A DNA stretch of 64,000 nucleotides from an uncultured Alphaproteobacteria bacterium. Lineage in GTDB: Bacteria > Pseudomonadota > Alphaproteobacteria > RF32 > CAG-239. Location of the stretch: contig CALXZL010000004.1 of NCBI GenBank assembly GCA_944393215.1, positions 105,464 through 169,463 of the forward strand. Reading direction: 5' to 3'. Made by a program: the position numbers and the translations under genes. The notes beneath the pieces were generated by a model. It did no database searches. It had not been told where the DNA came from and worked only from the letters and a program-made list of their open reading frames with translations. Position 1 is the first letter of the stretch; every line of letters starts with the position of its first letter. Shown in pieces: positions 41,832 through 51,395 of this stretch.

Positions 41832-43907
41832 TTATGCGTTTTTGGCTTTCACCTTATCCGCAATATCCTTCGGCACTTCAGCATAGTGATCAAACACCAT
41901 AGTGAATTGTGCACGACCTTGGGACAAAGAACGCAATGTGTTAACGTAACCGAACATATTAGCCAATGGTACTTGAGCATCGATAACGCGAGCATTAGCG
42001 CGTTGATCCATACCGTTAACCATACCGCGGCGAGAGTTCAAGTCACCGATGATATCACCCATATATTCTTCCGGAGTAACAACTTCAACCTTCATAATCG
42101 GTTCCAGAAGTTTCGGGTTTGCCTGACGCATACCTTCACGGAAGGCAGCGCGAGCGGCAATTTCAAAACACATAACGTTAGAGTCAACTTCGTGATATGC
42201 ACCATCATACAAGGTACATTTTACGCCGCTGACCGGATATCCGGCAATAACACCGGCATCCATAGCCGAACGCAAACCTTTTTCAACACCCGGGATGTAT
42301 TCTTTTGGTACGTTACCGCCGACAACAGTGTTTTCAAATTCAAAACCGTTGTAACCTTCAATCGGTTCAAATTTGATTTTAACTTTTGCGAACTGACCGG
42401 CACCACCGGATTGTTTCTTGTGGGTATATTCGATATCGCAAGGTTTGGTAAATGTTTCACGATAAGCAACTTGCGGCTCACCGACGTTACATTCAACTTT
42501 GAATTCACGTTTCAAACGATCAACGATAATTTCGAGGTGCAATTCACCCATACCTTTGATGATGGTTTGACCGGAATCCGGATCGGAAGAAACTTTGAAA
42601 GACGGATCTTCCATAGCCAAACGAGACAAAGCCAAGCCCATTTTTTCAACATCGGCTTTAGTCTTTGGTTCAACTGCCAATTCGATAACCGGATCAGGGA
42701 ATTCCATGTTTTCCAAAACAATCGGTTTGTTTTGGTCGCACAAGGTATCACCTGTGGTGGTATCTTTCAAACCAGCCAAAGCGATAATATCGCCGGCATG
42801 AGCTTCCTTCAAATCTTCACGTTTGTTGGCGTGCATCAACAACATACGACCGACGCGTTCTTTTTTATCTTTAACCGAGTTATAGATATAAGAACCGGCA
42901 GTCATTGTACCGGAATAGATACGGGTAAATGTCAAAGAACCAACGAACGGATCGTTCATGATTTTGAATGCCAAAGCTGCCAAAGGTTGATCATCGGCAG
43001 GATGTCTGTCTTCTTCAATATCCGTACCGGGTTTAACACCTTTAATTGACGGAATATCAAGAGGAGAAGGCAAATAGTCAACAACGGCATCGAGCAAAGG
43101 TTGAACACCTTTGTTCTTGAATGCAGTACCGCAAAGAACCGGAACAAAATCTTGAGCCAATGTACCTTTGCGGATACATTTTTTCAAAGTTTCGACGGAG
43201 ATTTCTTTACCTTCGAGATAATCTTCCATTGCTTGTTCATCTTGTTCAACGGCAGTTTCAACCAAAGCGTGATGATATTCTTCTGCTTTGTCTTTCAAAT
43301 CAGCAGGGATATCTCTTTCTTCAATCGGAGAATCAGCCGTATCACCAGTGTAAACAATAGCTTTCATACGCAACAAATCGACAACGCCGACAAAGTCAGC
43401 TTCAGCACCGATCGGCAATTGCAAAGCCAACGGGCGAGCACCCAAGCGGTCAACGATCATATCCAAGCAACGATAGAAGTTGGCACCGATACGATCCATT
43501 TTGTTGCAGAAGCAAATACGAGGTACACCATATTTATCAGCTTGACGCCATACGGTTTCGGATTGAGGTTCAACACCGGCAACGGAGTCGAACACAGTGA
43601 TGGCACCGTCCAAAACGCGCAAAGAACGTTCAACCTCAACGGTGAAGTCCACGTGGCCCGGAGTATCAATAATGTTGATACGATAACCGTTCCAGTAGCA
43701 AGTTGTGGCAGCGGAAGTAATGGTAATACCGCGCTCTTGTTCTTGCTCCATCCAGTCCATGGTAGCGGCTCCTTCGTGGGTTTCACCGATTTTATGGTTA
43801 ACACCTGTATAATATAGGATACGCTCTGTAGTCGTGGTTTTACCGGCATCGATGTGAGCCATGATACCGATGTTTCTGTACATTTCAAGTTTATGTGTAC
43901 GAGCCAT
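41832..43907 (-). CDS. fusA: Elongation factor G
   Basis: GTPase that drives translocation. The 691 residues include [39 protein letters not shown] and [13 protein letters not shown], then domain IV motif [20 protein letters not shown] and the C-terminal [20 protein letters not shown]. Full length, single copy in the window, between rpsG (27-base gap) and tuf. Confidence 0.98.
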   Translation of the reverse strand: MARTHKLEMYRNIGIMAHIDAGKTTTTERILYYTGVNHKIGETHEGAATMDWMEQEQERGITITSAATTCYWNGYRINIIDTPGHVDFTVEVERSLRVLDGAITVFDSVAGVEPQSETVWRQADKYGVPRICFCNKMDRIGANFYRCLDMIVDRLGARPLALQLPIGAEADFVGVVDLLRMKAIVYTGDTADSPIEERDIPADLKDKAEEYHHALVETAVEQDEQAMEDYLEGKEISVETLKKCIRKGTLAQDFVPVLCGTAFKNKGVQPLLDAVVDYLPSPLDIPSIKGVKPGTDIEEDRHPADDQPLAALAFKIMNDPFVGSLTFTRIYSGTMTAGSYIYNSVKDKKERVGRMLLMHANKREDLKEAHAGDIIALAGLKDTTTGDTLCDQNKPIVLENMEFPDPVIELAVEPKTKADVEKMGLALSRLAMEDPSFKVSSDPDSGQTIIKGMGELHLEIIVDRLKREFKVECNVGEPQVAYRETFTKPCDIEYTHKKQSGGAGQFAKVKIKFEPIEGYNGFEFENTVVGGNVPKEYIPGVEKGLRSAMDAGVIAGYPVSGVKCTLYDGAYHEVDSNVMCFEIAARAAFREGMRQANPKLLEPIMKVEVVTPEEYMGDIIGDLNSRRGMVNGMDQRANARVIDAQVPLANMFGYVNTLRSLSQGRAQFTMVFDHYAEVPKDIADKVKAKNA

Positions 43908-43934
43908 GTTTTTTTCCCTATATTAAAGTTAGAA

Positions 43935-44408
<474 letters not shown>

Positions 44409-44417
44409 TCATTTCTC

Positions 44418-44789
44418 CTATTTAGGTCTCTTTGCGCCGTATAAAGAACGACGTTGACGACGTTTAGCAATACCTTGAGTATCCAAAGTACCGCGGATGA
44501 TATGATAACGAACACCAGGCAAGTCTTTAACGCGTCCGCCCTTAATCAGCACCACTGAGTGTTCTTGCAAGTTATGACCTTCACCAGGGATGTAGCTGAT
44601 TACTTCAAAGCCGTTTGTTAAGCGTACGCGAGCCACTTTACGCAAAGCGGAGTTCGGTTTTTTCGGGGTAGTCGTGTAAACCCTTGTACAAACACCGCGT
44701 TTTTGTGGGCAAGCTTTCAAAGCCGGAACTTTGTTTCTCTTGACTTTTGGTGTTCGTGATTTACGAATTAACTGATTAATTGTAGGCAT
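44418..44789 (-). CDS. rpsL: 30S ribosomal protein S12
   Basis: Decoding-centre protein. From ATG at 44787-44789 (AAGGAA upstream) it has 123 residues starting [20 protein letters not shown]. An in-frame extension of 15 residues upstream is leader sequence. The loops [19 protein letters not shown] and [17 protein letters not shown] carry the wild-type lysines. First gene of the str operon rpsL-rpsG-fusA-tuf. Confidence 0.98.
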   Translation of the reverse strand: MPTINQLIRKSRTPKVKRNKVPALKACPQKRGVCTRVYTTTPKKPNSALRKVARVRLTNGFEVISYIPGEGHNLQEHSVVLIKGGRVKDLPGVRYHIIRGTLDTQGIAKRRQRRSLYGAKRPK

Positions 44790-44879
44790 CACAATTTCCT
44801 TAAGTGTTATTAAAATTAAAACAATTTCGCTCAATTTTCAAACAAGTAAAAGGACACACCTGTGCCCTCCCTCTAAATT

Positions 44880-45071
44880 GAGTCTCGGCATAGTAGATTC
44901 AGATAACAAAATAGTCAAGAGGCAAAATACAATTTTTTTCACATTTTGAGTCTATTTTTTCGATGCCAGGCATAACGGAAAGAGATTTCAGATTCGTTTA
45001 ATCCTGTTCAAGACTCGTTTTTATTAAGTGTTTACAATTTATTAATCATTTTATTTAAGTCTAATTGAGTC
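44880..45071. promoter_or_regulatory. GANTC cluster between rpsL and kpsF
   Basis: Six GANTC sites at 44880, 44896, 44948, 44991, 45012 and 45067; two are GAGTCTA. The 13-base string GAGTCTATTTTTT is shared with the S10 spacer except for the last bases. The divergent spacer 44790-45169 has no gene; kpsF promoter boxes are not clear. Confidence 0.5.
44890..44918 (-). promoter_or_regulatory. Sigma-70 promoter of the str operon
   Basis: Minus-strand TTGACT (44918-44913), 17 bases, TACTAT (44895-44890). A GANTC site directly precedes the -10 box (GAATCTACTAT), and another (44880-44884) lies at the expected transcript start. The leader to rpsL is about 95 bases. Confidence 0.75.
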
Positions 45072-45169
45072 TATAAATTATGCAAAGAAATGAAAAAAAA
45101 CTTGCGTTTCATAAAATAAAATAATACTCTCAGCCTAAAATATAAAAACATATAAGGATTATAGCGAGC

Positions 45170-46132
45170 ATGGAAAATCAAGATATTTTATCAGCAAGAC
45201 GAACCATTGACAAAGAAATTGAAGCTTTGCGCATGATGGAAGATGAATTAAACGGAAGTCTGACTCAGGCACTTGATTTAATGCAAAAAACCAAAGGTCG
45301 TATCATTGTAACCGGCATGGGAAAATCTGGACATGTTGCAACCAAAATTGCCGCTACATTAGCCTCCACCGGCACACCTTCCTTCTTTGTTCACCCCGGA
45401 GAAGCCAGTCATGGTGATTTGGGGATGCTGACAAACGATGACTGCGTCGTAGCCATATCCAACAGCGGCGAAACCAAAGAATTAAGCGATATAGTTCTAT
45501 ACTGCAAAAGATATGGGATTCCCTTAATATCCATCACCAAAAATCCTGACAGCACTTTGGGTAAAAACGGTGATCTCCTCTTAAAACTTCCCGATGACGG
45601 AGAAGCCTGCCCGTTAGGTTTGGCGCCGACATCATCCACCACCGCAACAATGGTTTTAGGAGATATTTTAGCCGTTCGTTTGTTGGAAAGAAAAGGCTTT
45701 ACCAAAACAGATTTCAGACAACGTCACCCCGGCGGTAAACTCGGTTCATTCTTGAAAAAAGTTTCGGATTTAATGCATACCGGAGATGATATTCCGCTGG
45801 TAAAAGAAGATACCCCGATGCAAGATGCTTTGCTGGTCATGACCTCCAAAATGCTCGGATGTGTCGGAATTACGGACAAAGACGGAAATTTGGTCGGCAT
45901 CATTACTGACGGAGACTTACGTCGTTATCTCGGAGCCGACATTTTAAAAAGAAAAGTCCAAGAAATTATGACCACAAATCCCAAAACCATTGATCCTGAC
46001 GTTTTGGCGGTTGAAGCCTTAAAAACCATGAACACAACCGGCAAAGGCATCACCCAATTATTTGTCATACAAGACCAAAAACCGATTGGCATTATCCATA
46101 TGCATGATTGTTTAAGAGCCGGAGTAAGATAA
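45170..46132 (+). CDS. kdsD: D-arabinose 5-phosphate isomerase KpsF/KdsD
   Basis: Converts ribulose 5-phosphate to arabinose 5-phosphate, the first step to KDO in lipopolysaccharide. The 320 residues comprise a SIS domain (GMGKSGHVATKIAATLASTG, and HPGEASHGDLGML) followed by two CBS domains (about residues 205-320, with GIITDGDLRRYLGAD). Normal length. It leads the run kdsD-lptC-lptA-lptB-rpoN-hpf-ptsN, as in many alphaproteobacteria. ATG at 45170 has AAGGATT upstream. Confidence 0.93.
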   Translation: MENQDILSARRTIDKEIEALRMMEDELNGSLTQALDLMQKTKGRIIVTGMGKSGHVATKIAATLASTGTPSFFVHPGEASHGDLGMLTNDDCVVAISNSGETKELSDIVLYCKRYGIPLISITKNPDSTLGKNGDLLLKLPDDGEACPLGLAPTSSTTATMVLGDILAVRLLERKGFTKTDFRQRHPGGKLGSFLKKVSDLMHTGDDIPLVKEDTPMQDALLVMTSKMLGCVGITDKDGNLVGIITDGDLRRYLGADILKRKVQEIMTTNPKTIDPDVLAVEALKTMNTTGKGITQLFVIQDQKPIGIIHMHDCLRAGVR

Positions 46133-46134
46133 GA

Positions 46135-46812
46135 TTGGTCAATGTAGAGAAAATAGATTCTTTATTTAATGAAGAATCAGAAAAAAGAACCTCTGCATCC
46201 CCGGTTGACGGAGTGAGCAAACATACGCGCCGCGTAAATATGGCAAAATTACTTCTTCCGAGTTTTGCCGCGGTATTGATTGCAATGCTTCTTATCTTTC
46301 CGTCCTTAAAAAATGATGAAAAAAGCTTTCTGTTTGATATAACCTTACCCAAGAAAGGGGAATTGGAAAAATTACATATCGAAAAAACCGTTTTAAACAT
46401 CACCGACAAAAACAATCGCGTCAATAATTTTACGGCAGATAACGTTGATGAAACGGAGCCCGGCTCTAAATTAATAAAGTTAAACAACCCGGACGGAGTT
46501 CTTCCCACCTCCGATACGGATTGGCTTAATATAAAATCACCGACGGGCTATTATAATCAGACACAAAATACGTTAGAACTTATCGACAACGTAGAAATCT
46601 ATTATTCGCCCGGAATGAGTGTAAATGTCCCCGATATTTTATACGACTTCAAGACCAACATTGCTCGGAGCGACAAAAAAGTTAAAGCTCAGGGCGAGAT
46701 AGGAGATTTAACATCGGAAGCTTTTGAAATTAATACGGACACCGGTATCATAACCTTCAAAGGCAAAACCTATATCAAACTAAGAGAAGATACATTAAAA
46801 GGAATGAAATAA
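46135..46812 (+). CDS. lptC: LPS export protein LptC
   Basis: Inner membrane protein of the Lpt bridge that passes LPS from LptBFG to LptA. I choose TTG at 46135-46137 (225 residues), two bases after the kdsD stop, with GGAG ten bases upstream; there is no ATG near. A cytoplasmic N-terminus of about 45 residues, a single membrane segment (LLLPSFAAVLIAMLLIFPSL) and a periplasmic beta-jellyroll with NVEIYYSPGMSV and GIITFKGKTYIKL follow. Sequence is poorly conserved as usual; the context makes the call strong. Confidence 0.85.
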   Translation: MVNVEKIDSLFNEESEKRTSASPVDGVSKHTRRVNMAKLLLPSFAAVLIAMLLIFPSLKNDEKSFLFDITLPKKGELEKLHIEKTVLNITDKNNRVNNFTADNVDETEPGSKLIKLNNPDGVLPTSDTDWLNIKSPTGYYNQTQNTLELIDNVEIYYSPGMSVNVPDILYDFKTNIARSDKKVKAQGEIGDLTSEAFEINTDTGIITFKGKTYIKLREDTLKGMK

Positions 46813-47583
46813 ATGCGCAAAGCCGTCTATGTCATCTTAGCCACAATCATCGTCATTACGTCAGCCCGGGCTCAATATATTACGCTTGATGCCGACAAAG
46901 AAGTTATATGGGATTCCAAAGCACAAAAGATGTCAGCCATAGGCAATGCCATAGCCCGCAAAGAAGATATGACCGTTAAAGCAGCCCGCATGGAAGCTTA
47001 CTATGCCAAAAATAACACCACCGGCAAAAATACCATCACCGAAGTACATGCTTATGATAATGTTATTATGACCTCTCCCAAAGCAAACGCATACGGGGAT
47101 GTTTTAAATTATGACGTTCTTAAAGACGAAATCGTCTTAAAAGGACAACCGGCAAAACTGACAACAGAAAAAGAAATTATCACGGCGCAAGATAATATCA
47201 CCTATTATCCGACGGAACAAAAAGCAATCGCCAACGGCAATGTTGAAGCGACGGATAAAGATAACAACAAAATTTTTTCACAAAAAATGATATCCTTTTT
47301 CCATAAAGATGAAAAAGGTGATATGGTCATGGACAAGGTCGAAATTTATGATAATGTAAAAATTGTGACTAAAGATGCCACGGTTACTGCCGATAAAGGT
47401 CTGTATTTGCCAAAAACTGCCGTTATCAAATTATTTGACAACGTCTTAATTGACCAACAAGGCAACAAACTGAAAGGTGACTTTGCCGAAACAAATTTAA
47501 ATACGGGAAAAAGTCGTATAATCGCCGGTCAAACCTCTAAAGGCAAAGTATCAGGCATTTTCAAGGAAAAGAAAAAAGATTAA
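46813..47583 (+). CDS. lptA: LPS export protein LptA
   Basis: Periplasmic bridge protein for LPS. The 256 residues start with a signal peptide (AVYVILATIIVITSARA, cleavage before QY) and contain an OstA fold with repeats such as MTVKAARMEAYYAK, NVIMTSPKANAYGDVLNYDV and KDATVTADKGLYL. A lysine-rich C-terminus ends the protein. It begins directly after the lptC stop and is followed 16 bases later by lptB. Confidence 0.9.
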   Translation: MRKAVYVILATIIVITSARAQYITLDADKEVIWDSKAQKMSAIGNAIARKEDMTVKAARMEAYYAKNNTTGKNTITEVHAYDNVIMTSPKANAYGDVLNYDVLKDEIVLKGQPAKLTTEKEIITAQDNITYYPTEQKAIANGNVEATDKDNNKIFSQKMISFFHKDEKGDMVMDKVEIYDNVKIVTKDATVTADKGLYLPKTAVIKLFDNVLIDQQGNKLKGDFAETNLNTGKSRIIAGQTSKGKVSGIFKEKKKD

Positions 47584-47599
47584 ACAAGAGAGAACCAAC

Positions 47600-48346
47600 A
47601 TGAACATATCTTCAACAGCTCCCGTTTCCAAATTAGAAGTATTCAATATCGGTAAAAAATATAAAAATCGACCGGTATTGCGCAATGTTTCTTTGAACAT
47701 CAAACGCGGAGAAGCCGTTGGCTTGCTCGGCCCGAACGGAGCCGGAAAGACCACTTGTTTTTATTGCGTTACCGGTTTGATAACCCCTGATTACGGAGAT
47801 GTGCATATTGACGGACAAGATATCACCAATCTGCCGATGTACCGAAGGGCCCGCATGGGTATTGGTTACCTGCCGCAAGAGGCTTCCATTTTCCGGTCTT
47901 TGAGTGTGGAAGATAACATCAAATCCATTTTAGAGATTGTAATTGATGACGAGAGTCAACGAGAAAATATGTTGGAAGAATTGTTATCGGAATTTTCAAT
48001 CGCGCATTTAAGAAAATCTCCGGCAATAGCGTTATCCGGCGGTGAAAGAAGGCGTTTAGAAATTGCCCGCGCTTTGGCAAGCCAACCGCATTTTATCCTG
48101 CTTGACGAACCTCTTGCCGGTATTGATCCGATCGCCGTCGGAGAAATCAGAAATTTGGTTTCTCAATTAAAGCATCGCGGTTTAGGCGTTTTGATTACCG
48201 ACCACAATGTTAGAGAAACTTTGGACATTACCGACCGCGCTTATATTTTGCACGGAGGAACCGTTTTAATGGAAGGTACTCCGGATGAAATTGTTAATAA
48301 CGCAGAAGTAAGAAAAGTCTACCTCGGCGATAATTTCTCAATGTAA
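47600..48346 (+). CDS. lptB: LPS export ABC ATPase LptB
   Basis: ATPase powering LPS extraction with LptF and LptG. The 248 residues have Walker A GLLGPNGAGKTTCFYCVTG, signature ALSGGERRRLEIARALA, Walker B FILLDEPLAGIDPIAVGEI and switch His in ITDHNVRETLDI. Q-loop is LPQEASIF. Complete and standard. lptF and lptG are not in the window. Confidence 0.97.
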   Translation: MNISSTAPVSKLEVFNIGKKYKNRPVLRNVSLNIKRGEAVGLLGPNGAGKTTCFYCVTGLITPDYGDVHIDGQDITNLPMYRRARMGIGYLPQEASIFRSLSVEDNIKSILEIVIDDESQRENMLEELLSEFSIAHLRKSPAIALSGGERRRLEIARALASQPHFILLDEPLAGIDPIAVGEIRNLVSQLKHRGLGVLITDHNVRETLDITDRAYILHGGTVLMEGTPDEIVNNAEVRKVYLGDNFSM

Positions 48347-48364
48347 AAAGCGGAGGGTTAATCA

Positions 48365-49846
48365 GTGGCGATTACACCCAAACTGGAAATCAGGCAGTCA
48401 CAATCCTTATTAATGACGCCGCAGTTGCGCCAAGCCATTAATTTATTGCAAATGAACAATTTGGAATTAAGCGCACTGTTGGAACAAGAGATAAACGCCA
48501 ATCCTCTGCTGGAAAGAGAAACTGATGATATCGGCAACGCTGCGGAAATTCCCCAAACAATAGATGATTATGACCGCCCGACAGAAAATGAATACTCTGA
48601 AACCGAATTTTCGCCGGATATGGATGAACGAGAAAGTTTTGATGATTATGGTTCGGATAATGAAGGTTATAATAACCAAGACAACAATTACGGCTGGGAA
48701 GATATCAATCAAAGAAAAAACAACTACGACGGCGAAGATTTTGACTACTTTGAAAAAAGATTAGAAGAAAAACCCTCTCTATATGACATTTTAAAAAAAC
48801 AAATTGGTTTAACCTTTAAGTCAAGAATTGAACAAATAATAGCATTAAGACTATGTGAATATTTGGACGGAGCGGGCTATTTTCGCGGAGATATAAAACA
48901 AATAGCAACCCAATTAAAAATATCTGCCCCTCGAATAGAAAATATTTTAAATCGTTTGAAGGGACTGGAACCTTCGGGCATTTTTGCTCAAAACCTAGCC
49001 GAGTGTCTAAAAATTCAAGCACAAGAAAAAGGCTATACGGATACCAAGCTATTTTTAATGCTAGAACATTTACCTCTTTTGGGTGAAGGAAAATTTAAAG
49101 AGCTAAAAAAAATCTGCAATCTCAATGATGAAGAGTTAAATAAAAACATCAAAACAATCAAAAGCCTCAATCCCAAACCCTGTGCCGACTATAACAGCAT
49201 AACTGCCGTCAACATAATTCCCGACGTATTTGTAACCCGAGACAAATATGGCATTTACCACATTGAACTCAACAACATGTCATTACCGCGAGTTTTAATT
49301 AATCGACATTATTACAGCGAAATCAAAGATAAAGATAAAAAGAGCAAAAAATATTTAAAAGAACAACTGAGTTCAGCCAATTTTTTAATCAAATCACTGC
49401 ATCAACGAGCCGTAAGCATTTTAAAAGTATGCGAAGAAATCGTAAAATATCAATATGATTTTTTTGAAAAAGGGATAGAATATTTAAAACCGATGACCTT
49501 AAAAGACGTTGCCACAAATATTGAAATGCATGAAAGTACAATCAGCCGAATAAGTAACGGAAAATATATGCATACCCCGCTCGGTATTTTTGAGTTGAAA
49601 TACTTTTTCAGCCAAGCCGCCGGTAGTTATATCGGAGAAGAAAACACCTCGGTATTAAGCATCAAACATAAATTGAAAAAATGGATAGAAGAAGAAAAAG
49701 CAGAACATATACTCTCTGATGAAGAATTATCCGAACTTTTAGCTCGAGAAGGAATACGAGTAGCGCGACGTACCGTAGCAAAATATCGAGAATCCCTAGG
49801 GATTGGCACCTCGGCACAAAGGAAAAGAGAAAAGCGCCGAGCCTAA
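48365..49846 (+). CDS. rpoN: RNA polymerase sigma-54 factor
   Basis: Directs polymerase to -24/-12 promoters and needs enhancer-binding activators. The 493 residues begin with region I (PKLEIRQSQSLLMTPQLRQA, then INLLQMNNLEL) and an acidic, Asn-rich region II of about 80 residues. The core-binding and HTH domains follow, and the RpoN box reads ARRTVAKYRESLGI near the end. GTG at 48365 is preceded by GGAGGG. No -24/-12 promoter or activator is seen in the window. Confidence 0.96.
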   Translation: MAITPKLEIRQSQSLLMTPQLRQAINLLQMNNLELSALLEQEINANPLLERETDDIGNAAEIPQTIDDYDRPTENEYSETEFSPDMDERESFDDYGSDNEGYNNQDNNYGWEDINQRKNNYDGEDFDYFEKRLEEKPSLYDILKKQIGLTFKSRIEQIIALRLCEYLDGAGYFRGDIKQIATQLKISAPRIENILNRLKGLEPSGIFAQNLAECLKIQAQEKGYTDTKLFLMLEHLPLLGEGKFKELKKICNLNDEELNKNIKTIKSLNPKPCADYNSITAVNIIPDVFVTRDKYGIYHIELNNMSLPRVLINRHYYSEIKDKDKKSKKYLKEQLSSANFLIKSLHQRAVSILKVCEEIVKYQYDFFEKGIEYLKPMTLKDVATNIEMHESTISRISNGKYMHTPLGIFELKYFFSQAAGSYIGEENTSVLSIKHKLKKWIEEEKAEHILSDEELSELLAREGIRVARRTVAKYRESLGIGTSAQRKREKRRA

Positions 49847-49903
49847 GGATAAACAAGTTTTTATTGACTTTTATCAATATTGGGGTTAAGTACAAACTTA
49901 CAT

Positions 49904-49932
49904 TTGCTATTCTGCCTAAAAATAACTATATT
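49904..49932 (+). promoter_or_regulatory. Candidate sigma-70 promoter of hpf-ptsN
   Basis: TTGCTA, 17 bases, TATATT, 45 bases before the hpf start. The 131-base spacer after rpoN has no terminator-like hairpin. Confidence 0.5.
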
Positions 49933-49977
49933 AGATAGGTAGATTGTTTTTTAATATATTTTGTAAGGATACAGATT

Positions 49978-50547
49978 ATGAAAATTGAAATAACTGGAAA
50001 ACAAGTTGACATCGGAGATAAACTTCACAAACACGTTGAAGAAGGCGTCATGAATTCCGTCAACAAATATTTCAACGCACCAATCAGTGCAACCGTTGCC
50101 TTTTCCAAAGAAGGCGAAGAGTTCAAAGCTGAAGTAACCGTTCATCCTGCAAAAAATATTGTCTTGAAAGGTACCAGCGAAAGCTGTGCCGATCCTTATT
50201 CGGCATTTGATTCTGCAAATCAACACATAGCTACTCGTTTGCGTCGTCACAAAAATAAATTGAATGACCATAAAGGCAAGGCAGGCTTAGATGAGGCAGA
50301 AATTGCCAATCAAGCCATTTTCCCGTTGATTGAAACCGAAGAAGAAATGGACATCAACGAAGATGCCCCGATCACCATTGCTGAAACAGAAGCCAACATT
50401 CCGGTTTGCACCGTAAGCGAAGCCGTAATGCGTATGGACTTGGCAGATGAATGCGCCATCATGTTCAAAAATAGCGCTAACGGACATATCAGCATGGTAT
50501 ATCGTCGTAAGGACGGCAATATCGGCTGGGTTGAGCCTAAAGCCTAA
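49978..50547 (+). CDS. hpf: Ribosome hibernation promoting factor, long form
   Basis: HPF dimerises ribosomes into inactive 100S particles in slow growth. The 189 residues show the N-terminal domain (MKIEITGKQVDIGDKLHKHV) and a separate C-terminal dimerisation domain (SEAVMRMDLADECAIMFKNS, then MVYRRKDGNIGWVEPK), joined by an acidic linker. This is the long HPF of most bacteria. Placement between rpoN and ptsN is typical of proteobacteria. ATG at 49978 has AAGGAT upstream. Confidence 0.95.
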   Translation: MKIEITGKQVDIGDKLHKHVEEGVMNSVNKYFNAPISATVAFSKEGEEFKAEVTVHPAKNIVLKGTSESCADPYSAFDSANQHIATRLRRHKNKLNDHKGKAGLDEAEIANQAIFPLIETEEEMDINEDAPITIAETEANIPVCTVSEAVMRMDLADECAIMFKNSANGHISMVYRRKDGNIGWVEPKA

Positions 50548-50576
50548 TCTCGTATTAACAATAAAAGGCACCAAAG

Positions 50577-51026
50577 ATGAAACTTTCAGAAATAATGTCT
50601 GAGAAAAGTATTTTAATGGGATTAAAATCAAACAGCAAAAGACAACTTTTGCAGGATTTTTCCGTAAAAGCAGCCGAAATCACCGGTTTAAATGAGCGTA
50701 CGATTTTTGATACGATTATGGAAAGAGAGAACTTGGGTTCAACTGGTTTTGGCGAAGGAACGGCATTACCGCACGGACGTTTTGAAGGCTTGAACCGAGT
50801 ATACGGACTTTTTGCACGTCTGAATTCTCCGGTAGATTTTGAAGCTATAGACGGCAAACCCGTAGATTTGATTTTTATGCTTTTATCTCCGGAAGGAAAC
50901 GGCGCAGACCATTTAACGGCTTTAGCTCAAGCATCAAGATTTCTTAAAGACGAGTCTACACGCAATAAACTTCGTCAAATTTCTTCAAGCCAAGAAATTT
51001 ATGCTCTTTTAAATAATAACGAGTAA
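50577..51026 (+). CDS. ptsN: Nitrogen PTS EIIA protein PtsN
   Basis: Receives phosphate from the nitrogen-related PTS and regulates transport and stress functions by its phosphorylation state. The 149 residues have the active-site His in GTALPHGRFEGLNRVYGLFA and the conserved NLGSTGFG before it. Standard length. Thirty bases after hpf, and ended by a terminator. No ptsP or hprK is in the window. Confidence 0.95.
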   Translation: MKLSEIMSEKSILMGLKSNSKRQLLQDFSVKAAEITGLNERTIFDTIMERENLGSTGFGEGTALPHGRFEGLNRVYGLFARLNSPVDFEAIDGKPVDLIFMLLSPEGNGADHLTALAQASRFLKDESTRNKLRQISSSQEIYALLNNNE

Positions 51027-51042
51027 TAAGAAATAATGTGAA

Positions 51043-51073
51043 AAAAAACACCTTCAAAACGAAGGTGTTTTTT
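51043..51073. terminator. Bidirectional terminator between ptsN and the DUF1150 gene
   Basis: AAAAAACACCTTC pairs with GAAGGTGTTTTTT around AAAAC; T tracts on both strands. Confidence 0.92.
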
Positions 51074-51078
51074 TATAT

Positions 51079-51297
51079 CTATTGTACCAACTGAGGAATT
51101 AAATCATTTTGCTTGGCAACAATAAAAGCAAATTCTTTATCATCAGTCACGGCAATTTTTTCACCGTCAGCCGCATAAATGGACCACATTTCCTTCCCGT
51201 TTTCCCAATCAGGCTTAATAAAAGCCACATTTTCATCATTCCAAAAGCCCATTTTACTTAACGTACGAGAATCAAAATTTTCTATTATTTTTTTCAT
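51079..51297 (-). CDS. DUF1150 family protein
   Basis: A 72-residue cytoplasmic protein. GFWNDENVAFIKPDWENGKE then MWSIYAADGEKIAVTDDKEF and AKQNDLIPQLVQ match the DUF1150 pattern (tyrosine/Val-Lys-Pro, AADG, late Gln-Asn-Asp-Leu). The family is small, alphaproteobacterial and of unknown function, and often lies beside ptsN. ATG at 51295-51297 lacks a clear ribosome binding site. It converges on ptsN. Confidence 0.8.
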   Translation of the reverse strand: MKKIIENFDSRTLSKMGFWNDENVAFIKPDWENGKEMWSIYAADGEKIAVTDDKEFAFIVAKQNDLIPQLVQ

Positions 51298-51395
51298 AAA
51301 AGCCTCATATTCTTTGATTATAAAAATATCGTAACAAGACTTTATTAAATTTTAACTAAAATCTGCTTTATATAAATCAGAAGCAGGAGAGAAAA

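Noticed and set aside
41808-43049. Long plus-strand frame opposite fusA
   Set aside because: Composition is that of a shadow of EF-G (many Phe, Asn, His, Thr); fusA on the other strand is certain.
49847-49977. Sigma-54 promoter before hpf
   Set aside because: No TGGCAC-N5-TTGC pattern was found; a sigma-70-like pair fits better.
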